DNA of 64,000 bases from Propionibacterium sp. oral taxon 192 str. F0372. Its GTDB lineage: Bacteria > Actinomycetota > Actinomycetes > Propionibacteriales > Propionibacteriaceae. The stretch lies in NCBI RefSeq assembly GCF_000413315.1, contig NZ_KE340297.1, forward strand, positions 993,321 to 1,057,320, in the 5' to 3' direction. Position numbers and translations under genes: made by a program. The notes below the pieces were generated by a model that worked only from the letters and a program-made list of their open reading frames with translations, was not told the DNA's origin and did no database searches. Below, one piece after another: positions 9,310-19,095 of the stretch (positions within the stretch are counted from its first letter, which is position 1; each line of letters opens with the position of its first letter).

Positions 9310-10083
9310 TCATTCCTCATCGGCATCTGGTTTGTGCGGGGCCTCGAAGACAAAGGTATTGAGGAAACGCTGGGCACGCTCCGAGGCCGGTGAGGTGAAG
9401 AACTGTTCTGGTTCGCCGACCTCGACGATGCGACCTGCGTCCATGAACACCACCCGGTCAGCGATTGCCCGGGCGAAGGCCATTTCGTGGGTGACGAGTA
9501 GCATCGTCATGCCGTCGGCCGCCAACTCGGCGACGACATCGAGCACTTCGCGCACCATTTCTGGGTCGAGGGATGCGGTGATCTCGTCAAGCAGCAACAC
9601 CTCGGGCCGCATCATCAGCGTCCGCACGATTGCCACCCGCTGCTTTTGGCCACCCGATAGCTGACGAGGCAGCGAATGTGCGCGGTCGCCCAATCCGACC
9701 CGGTCCAGCAACTGCTGGGCACGCTTGGTGGCCTCGGCCCGGTCTGCGCGCTGCACAACCTTCGGACCCAGCAGCAGGTTGCCCATCACATCAAGGTGAG
9801 GGAACAGCTCATAATTCTGGAATACCATCCCTACCCGCTGACGTACCCGCCGCCAGTTGGTGCCGCAGTCGGAGACGATGTCGTCGCCCAGCCGGATGGT
9901 GCCCCCCTGGATCTCCTCCAGGCCGTTGATGCACCGAAGCAGGGTGGATTTGCCGCACCCCGATGGGCCGATGATCGCCACCACCTCCGAGGCCTTCACG
10001 TCGAGGCAGACTCCGTCGAGGGCGGTCACCCCGTTGTTCGGGTATTGCTTGCGGACATCGGTGAGACTCAACAGTGCATTCAT
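9310..10083 (-). CDS. Polar amino-acid ABC importer, ATP-binding protein
   Basis: The true start is ATG 10083, overlapping the permease stop as ATGA; the product is 257 aa. It shows Walker A GPSGCGKST (about 39-47), Q-loop FQNYELF, signature LSGGQKQR, Walker B VLLLDEITASLD and switch His in THEMAF. This is the GlnQ/GluA class that energises uptake of glutamate, glutamine and related amino acids. The family often reads DEPTSALD; here Pro-Thr is replaced by Ile-Thr. Confidence 0.93.
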   Translation of the reverse strand: MNALLSLTDVRKQYPNNGVTALDGVCLDVKASEVVAIIGPSGCGKSTLLRCINGLEEIQGGTIRLGDDIVSDCGTNWRRVRQRVGMVFQNYELFPHLDVMGNLLLGPKVVQRADRAEATKRAQQLLDRVGLGDRAHSLPRQLSGGQKQRVAIVRTLMMRPEVLLLDEITASLDPEMVREVLDVVAELAADGMTMLLVTHEMAFARAIADRVVFMDAGRIVEVGEPEQFFTSPASERAQRFLNTFVFEAPHKPDADEE

Positions 10084-10757
10084 GAGATCTGCCACCTTGC
10101 TTCGAGACGACGGGACAACCAGGAGATCGGGAAACATACGATGAAGTAGAGGAAGAACACCACGCCGTAGATCCACAACGCCGCGCTCGGGTACTGGAAG
10201 CGGTTGGCGTCGATGATCTGCTGGGCGACCTTCAGCACCTCGACCACCCCGATGAGGACCACCAGCGAGGTGGTCTTGATCATGCGGGTGGTGAGGTTGA
10301 CGGTCTGGGGGAGAAGCTGCCGGACGGCCAGCGGAAGGATGACGTGGCGCTGCACCTGGGCCGGGGACATACCCAACGCCCGGGCGGTCTCGAACTGGTG
10401 CCGGGGAATGGAGGTGATCGAGCCGCGCACCAGGTCGCCCATCTCGGCGGTTCCCCAGATGGTAAACACGACGACGGCAGCGAATTCTCCGCTCAGGTTC
10501 AGTCCAGCCACCTTCGTCAGGTCGAAGAACACCAAGAACAGCAGCACCAGCTGCGGCATGATTCGCACGAACTCCAGGTAGCAACGGCACAGCAGTTTCA
10601 CCAAGCGATTCTTCGAGGTCATCACCACCCCGAAGGGCAGGCCCAGCACCACCGAGGCGCCCATCGAAACCAGCGCGATCCACACGCTGACCCACAGCCC
10701 GCCCAGCAGGCGACCGAGGTTGGAGCCTTGGAAGATGAGTTCAAGATCCGAAGGCAT
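10080..10757 (-). CDS. Polar amino-acid ABC importer, permease 2
   Basis: The 225-aa His/Glu/Gln-type inner-membrane permease has about five helices and the EAA coupling loop around ETARALGMSPAQVQRHVILPLA (residues 133-154) that docks on the ATPase. It overlaps the upstream permease by 17 nt and the ATPase by 4 nt, so the four genes are translationally coupled. Confidence 0.93.
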   Translation of the reverse strand: MPSDLELIFQGSNLGRLLGGLWVSVWIALVSMGASVVLGLPFGVVMTSKNRLVKLLCRCYLEFVRIMPQLVLLFLVFFDLTKVAGLNLSGEFAAVVVFTIWGTAEMGDLVRGSITSIPRHQFETARALGMSPAQVQRHVILPLAVRQLLPQTVNLTTRMIKTTSLVVLIGVVEVLKVAQQIIDANRFQYPSAALWIYGVVFFLYFIVCFPISWLSRRLEARWQIS

Positions 10758-11400
10758 TGGAACGCACCTTCCTCTCTAACCAGTTCGCGCCGAGGGAGAT
10801 CGGCAGCAGGAGCAGCAGGTAGAAGGCGACGAGCAGCAGCAGTGCCTCCGAGGTGTCGTAGTCGGTGCCGATCTGCTCTTTGGCGACGTAGACCAGGTCA
10901 GGCAGGGCCACTACCGAAACCACCGAGGTCTCCTTGATGAGGAAGATGACATTCGCGGTGAGGGCCGGGGCTGCGATGGCGAAGGCTTGCGGCGCCAGCA
11001 CATGGCGGAATGCCGTCGGCGTTGACATGCCTAGTGCCAAGGCAGACTGCAACTGGATCGGATGCACCGAATCCAGGCCGGAACGGAACGCTTCGGCCAT
11101 ATAGGAGCCGCCGAGGAAGGTGAGCCCGACGATGGCGCAGACCTCACTGGGCCACACCACTCCCACTTTCGGCAGCCCGAAGTAGAGGAAGAACAGCTGA
11201 ACCAACAACGGGGTATTCCGGGACAACTCGATGTAAACGGCGACGATCTGCCGCAACACCGGAATCCGGAAACTCTGCACCGCGGCACATAACAGGCCGA
11301 CAAGCGCAGAGGCGATGATGCCGATCACACCGATCCGCAGGGTGAGCAGGGCTGCTTCCCCGTAGACCGGGATCGATGACGAAATGACTGACCAGTCCAT
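10741..11400 (-). CDS. Polar amino-acid ABC importer, permease 1
   Basis: From ATG 11400 (a GTG at 11427 is an alternative) the product is 219 aa. It has membrane helices and an EAA-type loop (QSALALGMSTPTAFRHVLAPQ). ELSRNTPLLVQLFFLYFGLP is the hallmark segment of HisM/GlnP-type permeases. It is paired with the second permease as a heterodimer. Confidence 0.92.
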   Translation of the reverse strand: MDWSVISSSIPVYGEAALLTLRIGVIGIIASALVGLLCAAVQSFRIPVLRQIVAVYIELSRNTPLLVQLFFLYFGLPKVGVVWPSEVCAIVGLTFLGGSYMAEAFRSGLDSVHPIQLQSALALGMSTPTAFRHVLAPQAFAIAAPALTANVIFLIKETSVVSVVALPDLVYVAKEQIGTDYDTSEALLLLVAFYLLLLLPISLGANWLERKVRSNAFGS

Positions 11401-11487
11401 GATTAGTCCGGGCAGCAGCCCCGCCACCCGTCATGACGGTGGGAGCACCGGGTGACGGGCGGGCGGGGCTGGTGTCGCGGGACGCGG

Positions 11488-12351
11488 TCAGGCGACCACG
11501 CCACCCTCGACGACGAGCTCATCGGCCGGAACAGCATCGCCGTAGACCAGGCGCAGTGTCTTGTCGTAGGCCGCGTGGAAGAACTGCTCATTGCCCAGTT
11601 CGACCAGTTCCTCGTTCAGCCATTCGAGCAGGGTGGTGTTGCCCTTGCGGACGGCTCCCGCGATGGTGTCGACTGCACCGAGGGAGGTGATTCCCACGGT
11701 GAAGCCGGGATTGTTGGGGGCCCAGGCGAGGGCCTCGGTGTTGTCGGTCGCCCAGGCGTCGCCCCGCCCATCGGCCAAGGCGTTGGTTGCCTCGGTGTAC
11801 TGGTCGTATTTCTGCAGCTTCACCTCGGGATGGTTGTCCTCGAAATAGGTCTCGGCAGTGGTGCCCTTGACGACGATCACCTTCTTGTCCGCGAGATCTT
11901 CGACCTTGGTGATGGCGAGATCTTGCTTGGCGACGACACCCAGCGATACCTTCATGTACGGGTTGGCGAAGTCGACTTTCTCGGCGCGCTCGGGGGTGAC
12001 GGTGAAATTGGCGAGGATGAGATCGACCTTGCCGGTTTGCAGGAACTCGACCCGGGATGCGGCCTCCACCGGCACGTACTTCACCTCGACGCCCAGATCC
12101 TGGGCGATGCGATTGCCATACTCGATATCGTATCCAGCGTAGTCGCCGGAGGAATCGACATAGCCGAAGGGGGACTTGTCGGAGAAGACTCCGATGATGA
12201 TGGTGCCGGCCGACTTGATCTCGTCGACGGTGCGGAGGCCCACTGCCGAGGATGCGCCGGAGGAACCGGATTGGGTGGAGCCCCCGCAAGCGGCCAAGGT
12301 GGTGGCGGTGGCGAATGCTCCGAGTGCGGTCAGGAAGGTCCTGCGCTGCAT
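11488..12351 (-). CDS. Substrate-binding lipoprotein of the polar amino-acid ABC importer
   Basis: The 287-aa solute-binding protein of family 3 starts with a Tat-like and lipoprotein signal: MQRRTFLTALG, then lipobox LAAC with Cys at residue 21. The binding domain shows SAGTIIIGVFSDKSPFGYVD and GYDIEYGNRIAQDLG, with the conserved LILANFTVTPERAEKVDF segment typical of glutamate/glutamine binders. AAAGGA precedes the ATG. It is the first gene of the four-gene operon, facing outward on the membrane. Confidence 0.92.
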   Translation of the reverse strand: MQRRTFLTALGAFATATTLAACGGSTQSGSSGASSAVGLRTVDEIKSAGTIIIGVFSDKSPFGYVDSSGDYAGYDIEYGNRIAQDLGVEVKYVPVEAASRVEFLQTGKVDLILANFTVTPERAEKVDFANPYMKVSLGVVAKQDLAITKVEDLADKKVIVVKGTTAETYFEDNHPEVKLQKYDQYTEATNALADGRGDAWATDNTEALAWAPNNPGFTVGITSLGAVDTIAGAVRKGNTTLLEWLNEELVELGNEQFFHAAYDKTLRLVYGDAVPADELVVEGGVVA

Positions 12352-12842
12352 GGTGTTTCCTTTCGTGTGCGCACCCGGGAACTGGGCATACCGGAGGTGC
12401 GCGTGGGAATTGTGTGGAACGGGGTGATGGATGCCTTTGTCAGGGCGGCAAGAGCGATCAAGCGATCGCGGAATGAACCCCGGAGGTCATAGACAACAGC
12501 AGCCGACCGCACCGATGTGGTGCGGCATACGAGCGGACGCGATGAGCACGTCCACATTCGTATTCCAGATCTGCATGTGATCATCGAACCGTGCAGACGG
12601 TGGAAGTGTCAATTACCGGGATGCAAGTTCCACCATGCGGGACGGTCCGGGTTCTCGTCCTGGGATGGGGTGAGGGCGCGGCCCAGATCCTTGACAAGGT
12701 GGTATGCGATTCTTCTGTGGTGGGGAGGAACTGGGGTGTGGCGGTGTTGGTTTGCTGGATCTCCGGGTCGTTTGGGTATTGGTTCCGAGTGGATTCGTGC
12801 CTGGGGAGGCAGACAGGCTTGGGATGGTGCGAGCATGGAGAC
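12352..12842. other. Intergenic region without a supported gene
   Basis: Divergent spacer between the binding-protein gene and the HIT gene. It must hold both promoters, but I cannot point to convincing hexamers. Frames here are short and overlap without coding character, and I see no tRNA or hairpin of note. Confidence 0.5.
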
Positions 12843-13286
12843 ATGGCAACCGTGTTCACCAAGATCATCAGCGGCGAGTTCCCGGGGCTGTTCGCCTGGG
12901 CCGACGACCGGTGCGTCGTCTTCGCATCCATCGACCCCATCACCACCGGTCACCTGTTGGTGGTTCCCCGCGACGAAGTGGTCTCCTTCACCAAGGCCGA
13001 CGATAACTTGCTCGCCCATCTCATGAAGGTTGCGGCGATTATCGGCCGCGCTCAGGAGAAGGCCTTCGACGCTCCCCGGGCCGGACTGATCGTCGCCGGT
13101 TTCGAGGTCCCCCACCTCCATGTTCATGTGATGCCGATCCACAGCGAGGGGGATCTGAGCTTCGCGAATGCCAAGCGCGCCGAGTCGCAGGAGCTTCGCG
13201 TCGCCGTCGAGCGGGTTCGCGGTGAGTTGCGCGCCCAGGGTCACGGGGCGAATGTTCCTGCAGATGTGTCTGCTCCTGGCCTGTAA
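12843..13286 (+). CDS. HIT-family nucleotide hydrolase/transferase
   Basis: The 147-aa product starting at ATG 12843 carries the histidine triad HLHVHVMP (about residues 96-103) and the family opening FTKIISGEFPG. GHLLVVPRDEV is the second conserved block. HIT proteins cleave nucleoside phosphoramidates or dinucleoside polyphosphates in the cytosol. The frame is open far upstream, but family homology begins at this ATG. Confidence 0.92.
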   Translation: MATVFTKIISGEFPGLFAWADDRCVVFASIDPITTGHLLVVPRDEVVSFTKADDNLLAHLMKVAAIIGRAQEKAFDAPRAGLIVAGFEVPHLHVHVMPIHSEGDLSFANAKRAESQELRVAVERVRGELRAQGHGANVPADVSAPGL

Positions 13287-13576
13287 GGTTTTCCTTTTTG
13301 CGGACCGGGTCACCACACGCGCCGTGACCGGGTGTATCCCAAGGACGGGTGCTGGATGGCACTCGCTGTGGTGGCTTCGGCTGCTGGTCCTGCTGTTGCG
13401 TGTCCTCTCGGGCGAGGTTCCCGCTGACCAGTAGAAGCTGCCGGATACCGTGCCGTTGACTATCCTTTTCTGGAAAGTCAACTGTCATGGTGCGTCCTGA
13501 ATACCATCTCTGTCATGGTCTACCCCGCCCCCTGAATACCGCTGCGGTGGGCCGGGTTGCGTGACGAGGATTCCGC

Positions 13577-14626
13577 TTAGCGGTTCGTCTCATCGGTCTG
13601 GTTCTGCTCGAACACTGCCGGAATTGATACGGGGGCCGAACTCGTCGTCGTGGTATTGGAAGCTGGTGAGGTGACCGCCGTGGGACTGGGCTGCCGCGGG
13701 CTGATCGTCGCATCAGGGCTTCCGGGGGCCACGCTTTTTGCTGAGGGAACCCCCGATGCTGGGGCGGAAGCCGATGTCATCGGTGCGGTACTCGGTGATT
13801 CTGGTTTTTCTCCGGCGGGGGTGACGATGGTCGTCACCGTCTGTGCAGGTGCCACCGTGGTCACCGTCACCGGGGTGCCGAACTTCCGCCCGATGTTCAA
13901 CCCCAGCAGCAGCAGCAGTAAGCAGAGCACCGCGAACAACGCCCAGCGCCAGTGATTGGGAAGGGAGTGATCATCGACTGCGGGCAACTCGACGGTGTCT
14001 GGCCCGTCGTCGACATCGTTGGATGCCTGACCTCCCAGGTAAGGGGACTCGAAGGAGGTGGTCGCCAATAACTCCGGGGAGGCAGCGACGCTCGGCGTAG
14101 GTGTTTGCGGTGCAGCAGGTTGTGTCGCGGCATCACTGGCCTGCGATGCTGCTGCGTTTGGGAACAGCGAGGCGCGAAAGCGTGCCAACTCGTTGGCAAA
14201 GGGCACCTGACCCGAATGGAATGACGGCGTCCGACGGGCTTTCGCGGCACAATCTTCCGTCATGGGCCCCGGGTCAAGATCTGGTGACGGGACGGAAAGC
14301 GAACCTGGTGCGTCCGTGTGGGCCGCAGGCTCGGGGTGAAGCAGCGCTGCGATGAGCCCTGTCTCAGGAGCAGGAGGATCAGGGAAAGCAGGCGTCGGGG
14401 CGGCCAGCTTGGTGCCGGGATCCTGGTGATCTCTGTGGTACCGAGCCTCGGAAGGAGGTACATCGGGGCCCAAGGAAGCCGGTGGTATGGCGCGACGGGC
14501 CGGAGTAGCGCCTTCTCCGTACATTGCCATGACGGTCATCGGCATTGCACGGCGGGCGGGGTCCCGCCCCAGCGAGCCGACGCCCGGCACGCTTGTTCCT
14601 GATGCCATACCCATGACTAGGTCCAT
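13577..14626 (-). CDS. Single-pass membrane protein with Pro/Ser/Thr-rich flanks
   Basis: From ATG 14626 the product is 349 aa; a GTG at 14710 and an ATG at 14614 are alternatives. About 225 low-complexity residues rich in Pro, Ala and Ser precede one strong membrane helix (WRWALFAVLCLLLLLLGLNIG). A Thr/Ser/Pro-rich outer tail (VTVTTVAPAQTVTTIVTPAG and beyond) looks suited to the cell wall. No domain is recognised. It lies downstream of rplI on the same strand but is probably independent. Confidence 0.6.
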   Translation of the reverse strand: MDLVMGMASGTSVPGVGSLGRDPARRAMPMTVMAMYGEGATPARRAIPPASLGPDVPPSEARYHRDHQDPGTKLAAPTPAFPDPPAPETGLIAALLHPEPAAHTDAPGSLSVPSPDLDPGPMTEDCAAKARRTPSFHSGQVPFANELARFRASLFPNAAASQASDAATQPAAPQTPTPSVAASPELLATTSFESPYLGGQASNDVDDGPDTVELPAVDDHSLPNHWRWALFAVLCLLLLLLGLNIGRKFGTPVTVTTVAPAQTVTTIVTPAGEKPESPSTAPMTSASAPASGVPSAKSVAPGSPDATISPRQPSPTAVTSPASNTTTTSSAPVSIPAVFEQNQTDETNR

Positions 14627-14780
14627 CCCTTCGAGGCCTGCCCCGCACACAGGGCCGGTACCTGACCATCGTATGACCGTAAAGGCTCTTTTCCCGGTGA
14701 GCCCGTGCACCGGACGACACTGCGAAGGGGCCGCAACTCAAAGAATTTCGAAGTCACAGCCCCTTCAGTCAGATGCAACT

Positions 14781-15233
14781 TCAGGCGGCCGCCACGACGT
14801 GCACATGCAGATGGGCGGTCACCGCGTCGGTGAGTTTCACGCCGACGGTGTGCTTGCCCAGCGAACGGATCGGCTTGGCGGGCTTCACCACGCGCTTGTC
14901 GAGGGCTGGGCCGCCGGCCTTCTTGATCGCGACAGCGATCTGAGCGCCAGTCACTGAGCCGTAGAGCTTGCCCGACTTGGGGTCGGCATTCACCGGAACC
15001 TGGACGTCGAGGCCCTCCAGAGCGGTGCGCAGCTCGATGGCATGGGCGTTGTCGCGCACGGTCTTGGCCGCGCGCGCACGCTGGATGCCCTCGATCTGCT
15101 TGGCGGTGCCACGGTTGTAGGCGATGGCGAAACCACGCGGCAGCAGGTAATTGCGGCCGTAGCCGTCCTTGACCTCAACGACGTCGCCGGCAACACCGAG
15201 GTTCTCGACAGCAGCAGTCAAGATGAGCTTCAT
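14781..15233 (-). CDS. rplI: 50S ribosomal protein L9
   Basis: The 150-aa product has the L9 N-terminal block MKLILTAAVENLGVAGDVVEVKDGYGRNYLLPRGFA, written here from residue 1 to about 36 (key residues G14, G17, D18, G24-N28). A long helix and the C-terminal domain (SVTGAQIAVAIKK) follow. It is the last gene of rpsF-ssb-rpsR-rplI and binds 23S rRNA at the base of the L1 stalk. Confidence 0.97.
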   Translation of the reverse strand: MKLILTAAVENLGVAGDVVEVKDGYGRNYLLPRGFAIAYNRGTAKQIEGIQRARAAKTVRDNAHAIELRTALEGLDVQVPVNADPKSGKLYGSVTGAQIAVAIKKAGGPALDKRVVKPAKPIRSLGKHTVGVKLTDAVTAHLHVHVVAAA

Positions 15234-15250
15234 ATCGAAAAACCTCCTTG

Positions 15251-15490
15251 TCAGCGAGCGCTGGTGGTGTAGGGCAGCAGAGCGAGCTCGCGGGCATTCT
15301 TCACCGCGATCGCGACTTTGCGCTGATCTTGCACGCTCAGGCCAGTGACCCGGCGGGCGCGGATCTTGCCACGCTCGGAAATGAACTTCCGCAGGGTTGC
15401 GGTGTCCTTGTAGTCGACATTGTCGATGCGGACCGTCTTGACGGGGACGATCTTGCGCTTGTTCACAGATTTGCGCTGTGGACCGGCCAT
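15251..15490 (-). CDS. rpsR: 30S ribosomal protein S18
   Basis: From ATG 15490 the product is 79 aa (upstream in-frame codons do not look like S18). It shows [18 protein letters not shown] and [24 protein letters not shown], the S18 core that pairs with S6. It has no Cys zinc ligands. It lies 17 bp before rplI. Confidence 0.97.
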   Translation of the reverse strand: MAGPQRKSVNKRKIVPVKTVRIDNVDYKDTATLRKFISERGKIRARRVTGLSVQDQRKVAIAVKNARELALLPYTTSAR

Positions 15491-15594
15491 TGTGGTGCTC
15501 CTTTTCTTGTGGGGTCCTCGCCCCTGAGCCCGGCTCGAGACATTCTCCCTCACCGGAATGTGCCTGGTTTGTTGTTGTACTGCTCCCGGATCAA

Positions 15595-16104
15595 TCAGAA
15601 CGGGGGCTCATCACTCTGGGCGCCAGCCCAGGGATCATTCACCGGACCGCGATTGTTCGACTGGGAAGCGCCCTGCGACCAGTTGTCGCCGGAGGAGCCA
15701 CGGCTCGCTCCGCCGCTGTTCCAGTTGCCACCACCACCGGAGGTGGTGCGGTTCACCTTCGCGGTCGCGTACCGCAGGGAGGGACCGATTTCGTCCACGT
15801 CAATCTCGAAGACAGTGCGGCGATTGCCCTCGCGGTCCTCATAGGAACGGGACTTGAGCCTTCCCTGCACAATCACCCGCATGCCCTTGGTCAGAGTCTC
15901 GGCAACATTCTCGGCCGCCTGACGCCAGATCGAGCAGTTGAGGAACATGGCGTCGCCGTCCTTCCACTCGCCAGACTGGCGGTCGTAGATACGCGGGGTC
16001 GACGCGACGGTGAAGTTGGCGACCGCTGCCCCGGAGGGTGTGAAACGCAACTCCGGATCTGCGGTCAGGTTGCCGACGACGGTGATTTGGGTCTCGCCTG
16101 CCAT
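15595..16104 (-). CDS. ssb: Single-stranded DNA-binding protein
   Basis: The 169-aa product has the OB-fold ([60 protein letters not shown]). A Gly/Ser/Asn-rich linker and the acidic tip DEPPF, which recruits replication and repair partners, follow. It sits between rpsF and rpsR as usual. Confidence 0.97.
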   Translation of the reverse strand: MAGETQITVVGNLTADPELRFTPSGAAVANFTVASTPRIYDRQSGEWKDGDAMFLNCSIWRQAAENVAETLTKGMRVIVQGRLKSRSYEDREGNRRTVFEIDVDEIGPSLRYATAKVNRTTSGGGGNWNSGGASRGSSGDNWSQGASQSNNRGPVNDPWAGAQSDEPPF

Positions 16105-16207
16105 GATGTCCTCCCTGACGGGTGTGTGGTGTGGTGGTCATCCGAATTGTCGGCGCCATGGCCGGGAACCATCCAGATTCCCCGGCGCCTGTGGATGACC
16201 GCTCCGA

Positions 16208-16495
16208 CTACTTGTCGGTGCGCATCACCTTGGTACGCATGATTGCCTCGTCGATGCTCATCAGACGATCCAACTCGGCGATGGTATCGGGGGTTGCGGT
16301 GATGTCGAGAACGACGTAGATGCCCTCGGGCTTCTTGTTGATCTCGTAGGCCATGCGGCGCTTGCCCCAGATGTCCTGGTTCTCGACAGTGCCCTTGGCG
16401 TCGGTGATGACCTTCAGATGCTTTTCCAGCAGAGCAGCAACCTGACGCTCATCGGTTTCGGGATCAATGATCATCATGACCTCGTACTTGCGCAT
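16208..16495 (-). CDS. rpsF: 30S ribosomal protein S6
   Basis: From ATG 16495 the product is 95 aa, the normal S6 length; the open frame upstream is not S6-like. It shows MRKYEVMMIIDPETDE, WGKRRMAYEINKKPEGIYVVLDI and the end IMRTKVMRTDK. First gene of the rpsF-ssb-rpsR-rplI operon. Confidence 0.97.
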   Translation of the reverse strand: MRKYEVMMIIDPETDERQVAALLEKHLKVITDAKGTVENQDIWGKRRMAYEINKKPEGIYVVLDITATPDTIAELDRLMSIDEAIMRTKVMRTDK

Positions 16496-16611
16496 ACGCT
16501 GACTCCACCTCCTTCGGACTGTACGGCCCCGGGAATCTCCCGTGGCAGGAGGGCGAATGCGGTGTGTCCAGCGGACACACACGTCCCACAGGGGAGACGC
16601 GATGACCCAGC

Positions 16612-16974
16612 CTACCTCATCGGGCCCGGTAGAAGAATCTGACCGTCGCGCACCCAGGCACGCAACCCGCCGGTGAGGGTGAAGGCCTGGAGGTTCTCGT
16701 TGCGCAACAAGGTGGTGACCGCCGCGGCATGCTTCGGGGTGGAGGAGACCACGACGATCTTTTTCTCCAAGGTTGCCGGATCCATCATCGCCAGTGGATC
16801 GTGGCCCCAGATCGCATCGAAGGGAGCCTTCTGCAGATCGGTGATGAGCACCAGCCTGGCACCGGGGATGTGCCCGGCCTCATACTCGCCGGGTGTACGC
16901 ACGTCGATGAATACGCCTCCCGAGGAGATCATCGTCAAGGCCTCGATCACCGTCACCGTGAAATCGTCGGACAT
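16612..16974 (-). CDS. Rhodanese-fold protein lacking the catalytic cysteine
   Basis: The 120-aa single rhodanese domain has FIDVRTPGEYEAGHIPGA near residues 23-38 and the final GGLRAWVRDG. In active sulfurtransferases the loop after the VVV strand starts with Cys; here it reads VVVSSTPKHAA (about 72), with Ser. Sulfur transfer is therefore not expected, and a binding or regulatory role is possible. It lies 45 bp upstream of nothing obvious on its strand and follows the ABC exporter gene. Confidence 0.82.
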   Translation of the reverse strand: MSDDFTVTVIEALTMISSGGVFIDVRTPGEYEAGHIPGARLVLITDLQKAPFDAIWGHDPLAMMDPATLEKKIVVVSSTPKHAAAVTTLLRNENLQAFTLTGGLRAWVRDGQILLPGPMR

Positions 16975-17026
16975 GGATCAATTCTATGGGCCGGGTGATG
17001 GGATGGTCCTTTGACCATGATGGGGC

Positions 17027-18856
17027 TCAACCGGTGATGTCGTAGCGGGCCAGCAATTTCTTGGCTGCCTTCGAACCGGCGTTTTGCAGGCTGAGCAACT
17101 CGGCGTAGATGCCGCCCGAGACCGCCAGCTCGGCGGGGGTACCTATCTCGTCGACGTGCCCATTGCGTAGGGTGATGATCCGATCAACCCCGGCGATGGT
17201 GGACAATCGGTGAGCGATGATCACCGAGGTCCGGTCGGCCATCAGCGCATCTAATCCTTCCTGTACCGAGCGTTCCGCCTTGGTGTCCAGCGCCGAGGTG
17301 GCTTCGTCGAGCACCAGAACCGGGGCATCCTTCAGCATCGCTCGGGCAACCGCGATGCGTTGGCGCTGGCCACCTGACAGTTTCAAGCCGCGCTCACCGA
17401 TGAGGGTGTCGTAGCCGTCGGTGAATTGCTCGATGAACAGCGACGCATTGGCGCGCCGGGCGGCATCCCGGATCTGCTCGTCGGTGGCTTCGGGGCGGCC
17501 ATAGGCGATGTTTTCGCGGATCGTCCCGGAGAACAGCGAGGCATCCTGGAACACCACCCCCACCCGTCGCCGCACCTCGTCGATGGGCAGTTCGCCGATA
17601 TCGTGGCCGCTCAGGGCGACCTCTCCGGTACGTGCCTGGTACAGTCCGAGCAGCAGGTTGACGATGGTGGATTTTCCGCCCCCGGATTCTCCGACCAGGG
17701 CGATCTTTTCTCCGTGGCTGACGGTGAAGGAGATGTCGTGCAGCACGTCATGCCCGGGTTCGTAGGCGAAACACACGTCGGTGAAAGAAATCGTCGGGGC
17801 GTTGGCGACAGGGGCAGGCAGGGCGAGCCCGTGTGAGGCGGTCGGCCAGACTTCGTGGGCGATGTCCATGACCGAGAAATAGTCCTTTGACCCGGCGATT
17901 GCCCGTTGCGAGGTGTCGACAACCCAGCTCATGCTCTCGATCGGGGCGCGCACCAAGCCGATCAATTGGATCAGCAGCACCATGTCGCCGACGGAGAAAT
18001 CTCCCGACAGGGTGCGCAGGAAAATGATCAGGTGAATCGCGAAGAAAGCGAGATTCAGCGCAGTGCGTCGCCACACATCCATCCGGTGCCAGTGGGCGGA
18101 TTGCTCGCGGGTCAGCGCATCGGTGCGGCGGAATCGTTTGGCAAAGCTGCTCAGCTCGGAGGATTCCCGGACGAAGGACTTCACCACGCGGATCTGCCCG
18201 ACGACCTCGGCGAACCTGCCGGAGGCGATATCGATCTCGGTGTTCTTCTCGGCTTCCAGCTGCTGCCATTTCCGGGAGGTGAGCGAGGTGAGCCACACGA
18301 AGGCCGGGAACATCACGAATAAAAGTACGGCCAATCCCCACCAGTACCAGGCGCAGATGGCCAGCACCGAGACGGCTGTCAGCAGCATTGAAAAGAAGGC
18401 ATTCGACATCGTCTTGGCGAAGTTGCCGATTTCTGCGATGGATCGGTTGAGCCGGGCGACGATTGTGCCGGTGAGTTCAGAGTCATACCATGACTGGGGC
18501 AAGGTGAGCAGTTTCTCGTAGTAGCGCACCGACAGCATGGTGCGCAGCCGGTTGCCCGTCACATCGCCGACGTAGCCTCCAAGGTTCTGTAACAGTGTGC
18601 TTGCCATGAAGGCCACGAGAATCCACACAGCCGACCAGACGATCCGGCTGGTCGCGGTGGATGGGCTGACTGAACCAGCTGCGGCCTGGGCAGCGGTGTC
18701 GGTGGCTGCCCCGACGAGGAAGGGAACCGCCAGTGATGTGACGGTGGCCAGGACAGCGGTGATGACGATGAGGGCGTACAGTCTCCACAGGTCGCGGGTG
18801 AACCTGATGATGCGGACCAGCGTTGACACGGGTGCAGCATAAGCCGCTTCGGCCAT
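17027..18856 (-). CDS. ABC exporter, fused membrane and ATPase domains (MsbA/LmrA type)
   Basis: From ATG 18856 the product is 609 aa; the frame stays open to 19081 but those residues are unlike the family. Six membrane helices span about residues 20-310. The ATPase has Walker A GESGGGKST, Q-loop VVFQDASLFSGT, signature LSGGQRQR, Walker B VLVLDEATSALD and switch AHRLST. It is a homodimer-type half transporter with unknown cargo. No clear Shine-Dalgarno at the chosen start. Confidence 0.9.
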   Translation of the reverse strand: MAEAAYAAPVSTLVRIIRFTRDLWRLYALIVITAVLATVTSLAVPFLVGAATDTAAQAAAGSVSPSTATSRIVWSAVWILVAFMASTLLQNLGGYVGDVTGNRLRTMLSVRYYEKLLTLPQSWYDSELTGTIVARLNRSIAEIGNFAKTMSNAFFSMLLTAVSVLAICAWYWWGLAVLLFVMFPAFVWLTSLTSRKWQQLEAEKNTEIDIASGRFAEVVGQIRVVKSFVRESSELSSFAKRFRRTDALTREQSAHWHRMDVWRRTALNLAFFAIHLIIFLRTLSGDFSVGDMVLLIQLIGLVRAPIESMSWVVDTSQRAIAGSKDYFSVMDIAHEVWPTASHGLALPAPVANAPTISFTDVCFAYEPGHDVLHDISFTVSHGEKIALVGESGGGKSTIVNLLLGLYQARTGEVALSGHDIGELPIDEVRRRVGVVFQDASLFSGTIRENIAYGRPEATDEQIRDAARRANASLFIEQFTDGYDTLIGERGLKLSGGQRQRIAVARAMLKDAPVLVLDEATSALDTKAERSVQEGLDALMADRTSVIIAHRLSTIAGVDRIITLRNGHVDEIGTPAELAVSGGIYAELLSLQNAGSKAAKKLLARYDITG

Positions 18857-19095
18857 CGTGCCGGTGACCGTATTGGGTCTCTTCCTTTCGTGCCGTGACC
18901 GTTCGGTGCTTGTGGCCAGGGGGAGCCCGCGGTCACGTTGGTGCCGGGATGGAGGGCTTGCATGGGCCATCCTGCCTAGTCCCATGCCGGTGGAATCTGT
19001 GAGCACCTGCGATCTTTTCGGTGAGGCTTGCGCCGGGCCCTGAATCAGCGAACCCCCTGGTCTCGTGGATCTCACCGGCATGCCATCATGTGGGC

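Noticed and set aside
11452-12492. Plus-strand 346-codon frame opposite the binding-protein gene
   Set aside because: Low-complexity Gly/Asp/Val translation antisense to a well-supported lipoprotein gene.
14705-14775. Terminator after rplI
   Set aside because: GAAGGGGC and GCCCCTTC could pair, but the loop is long and no U-tract follows, so it was not listed.
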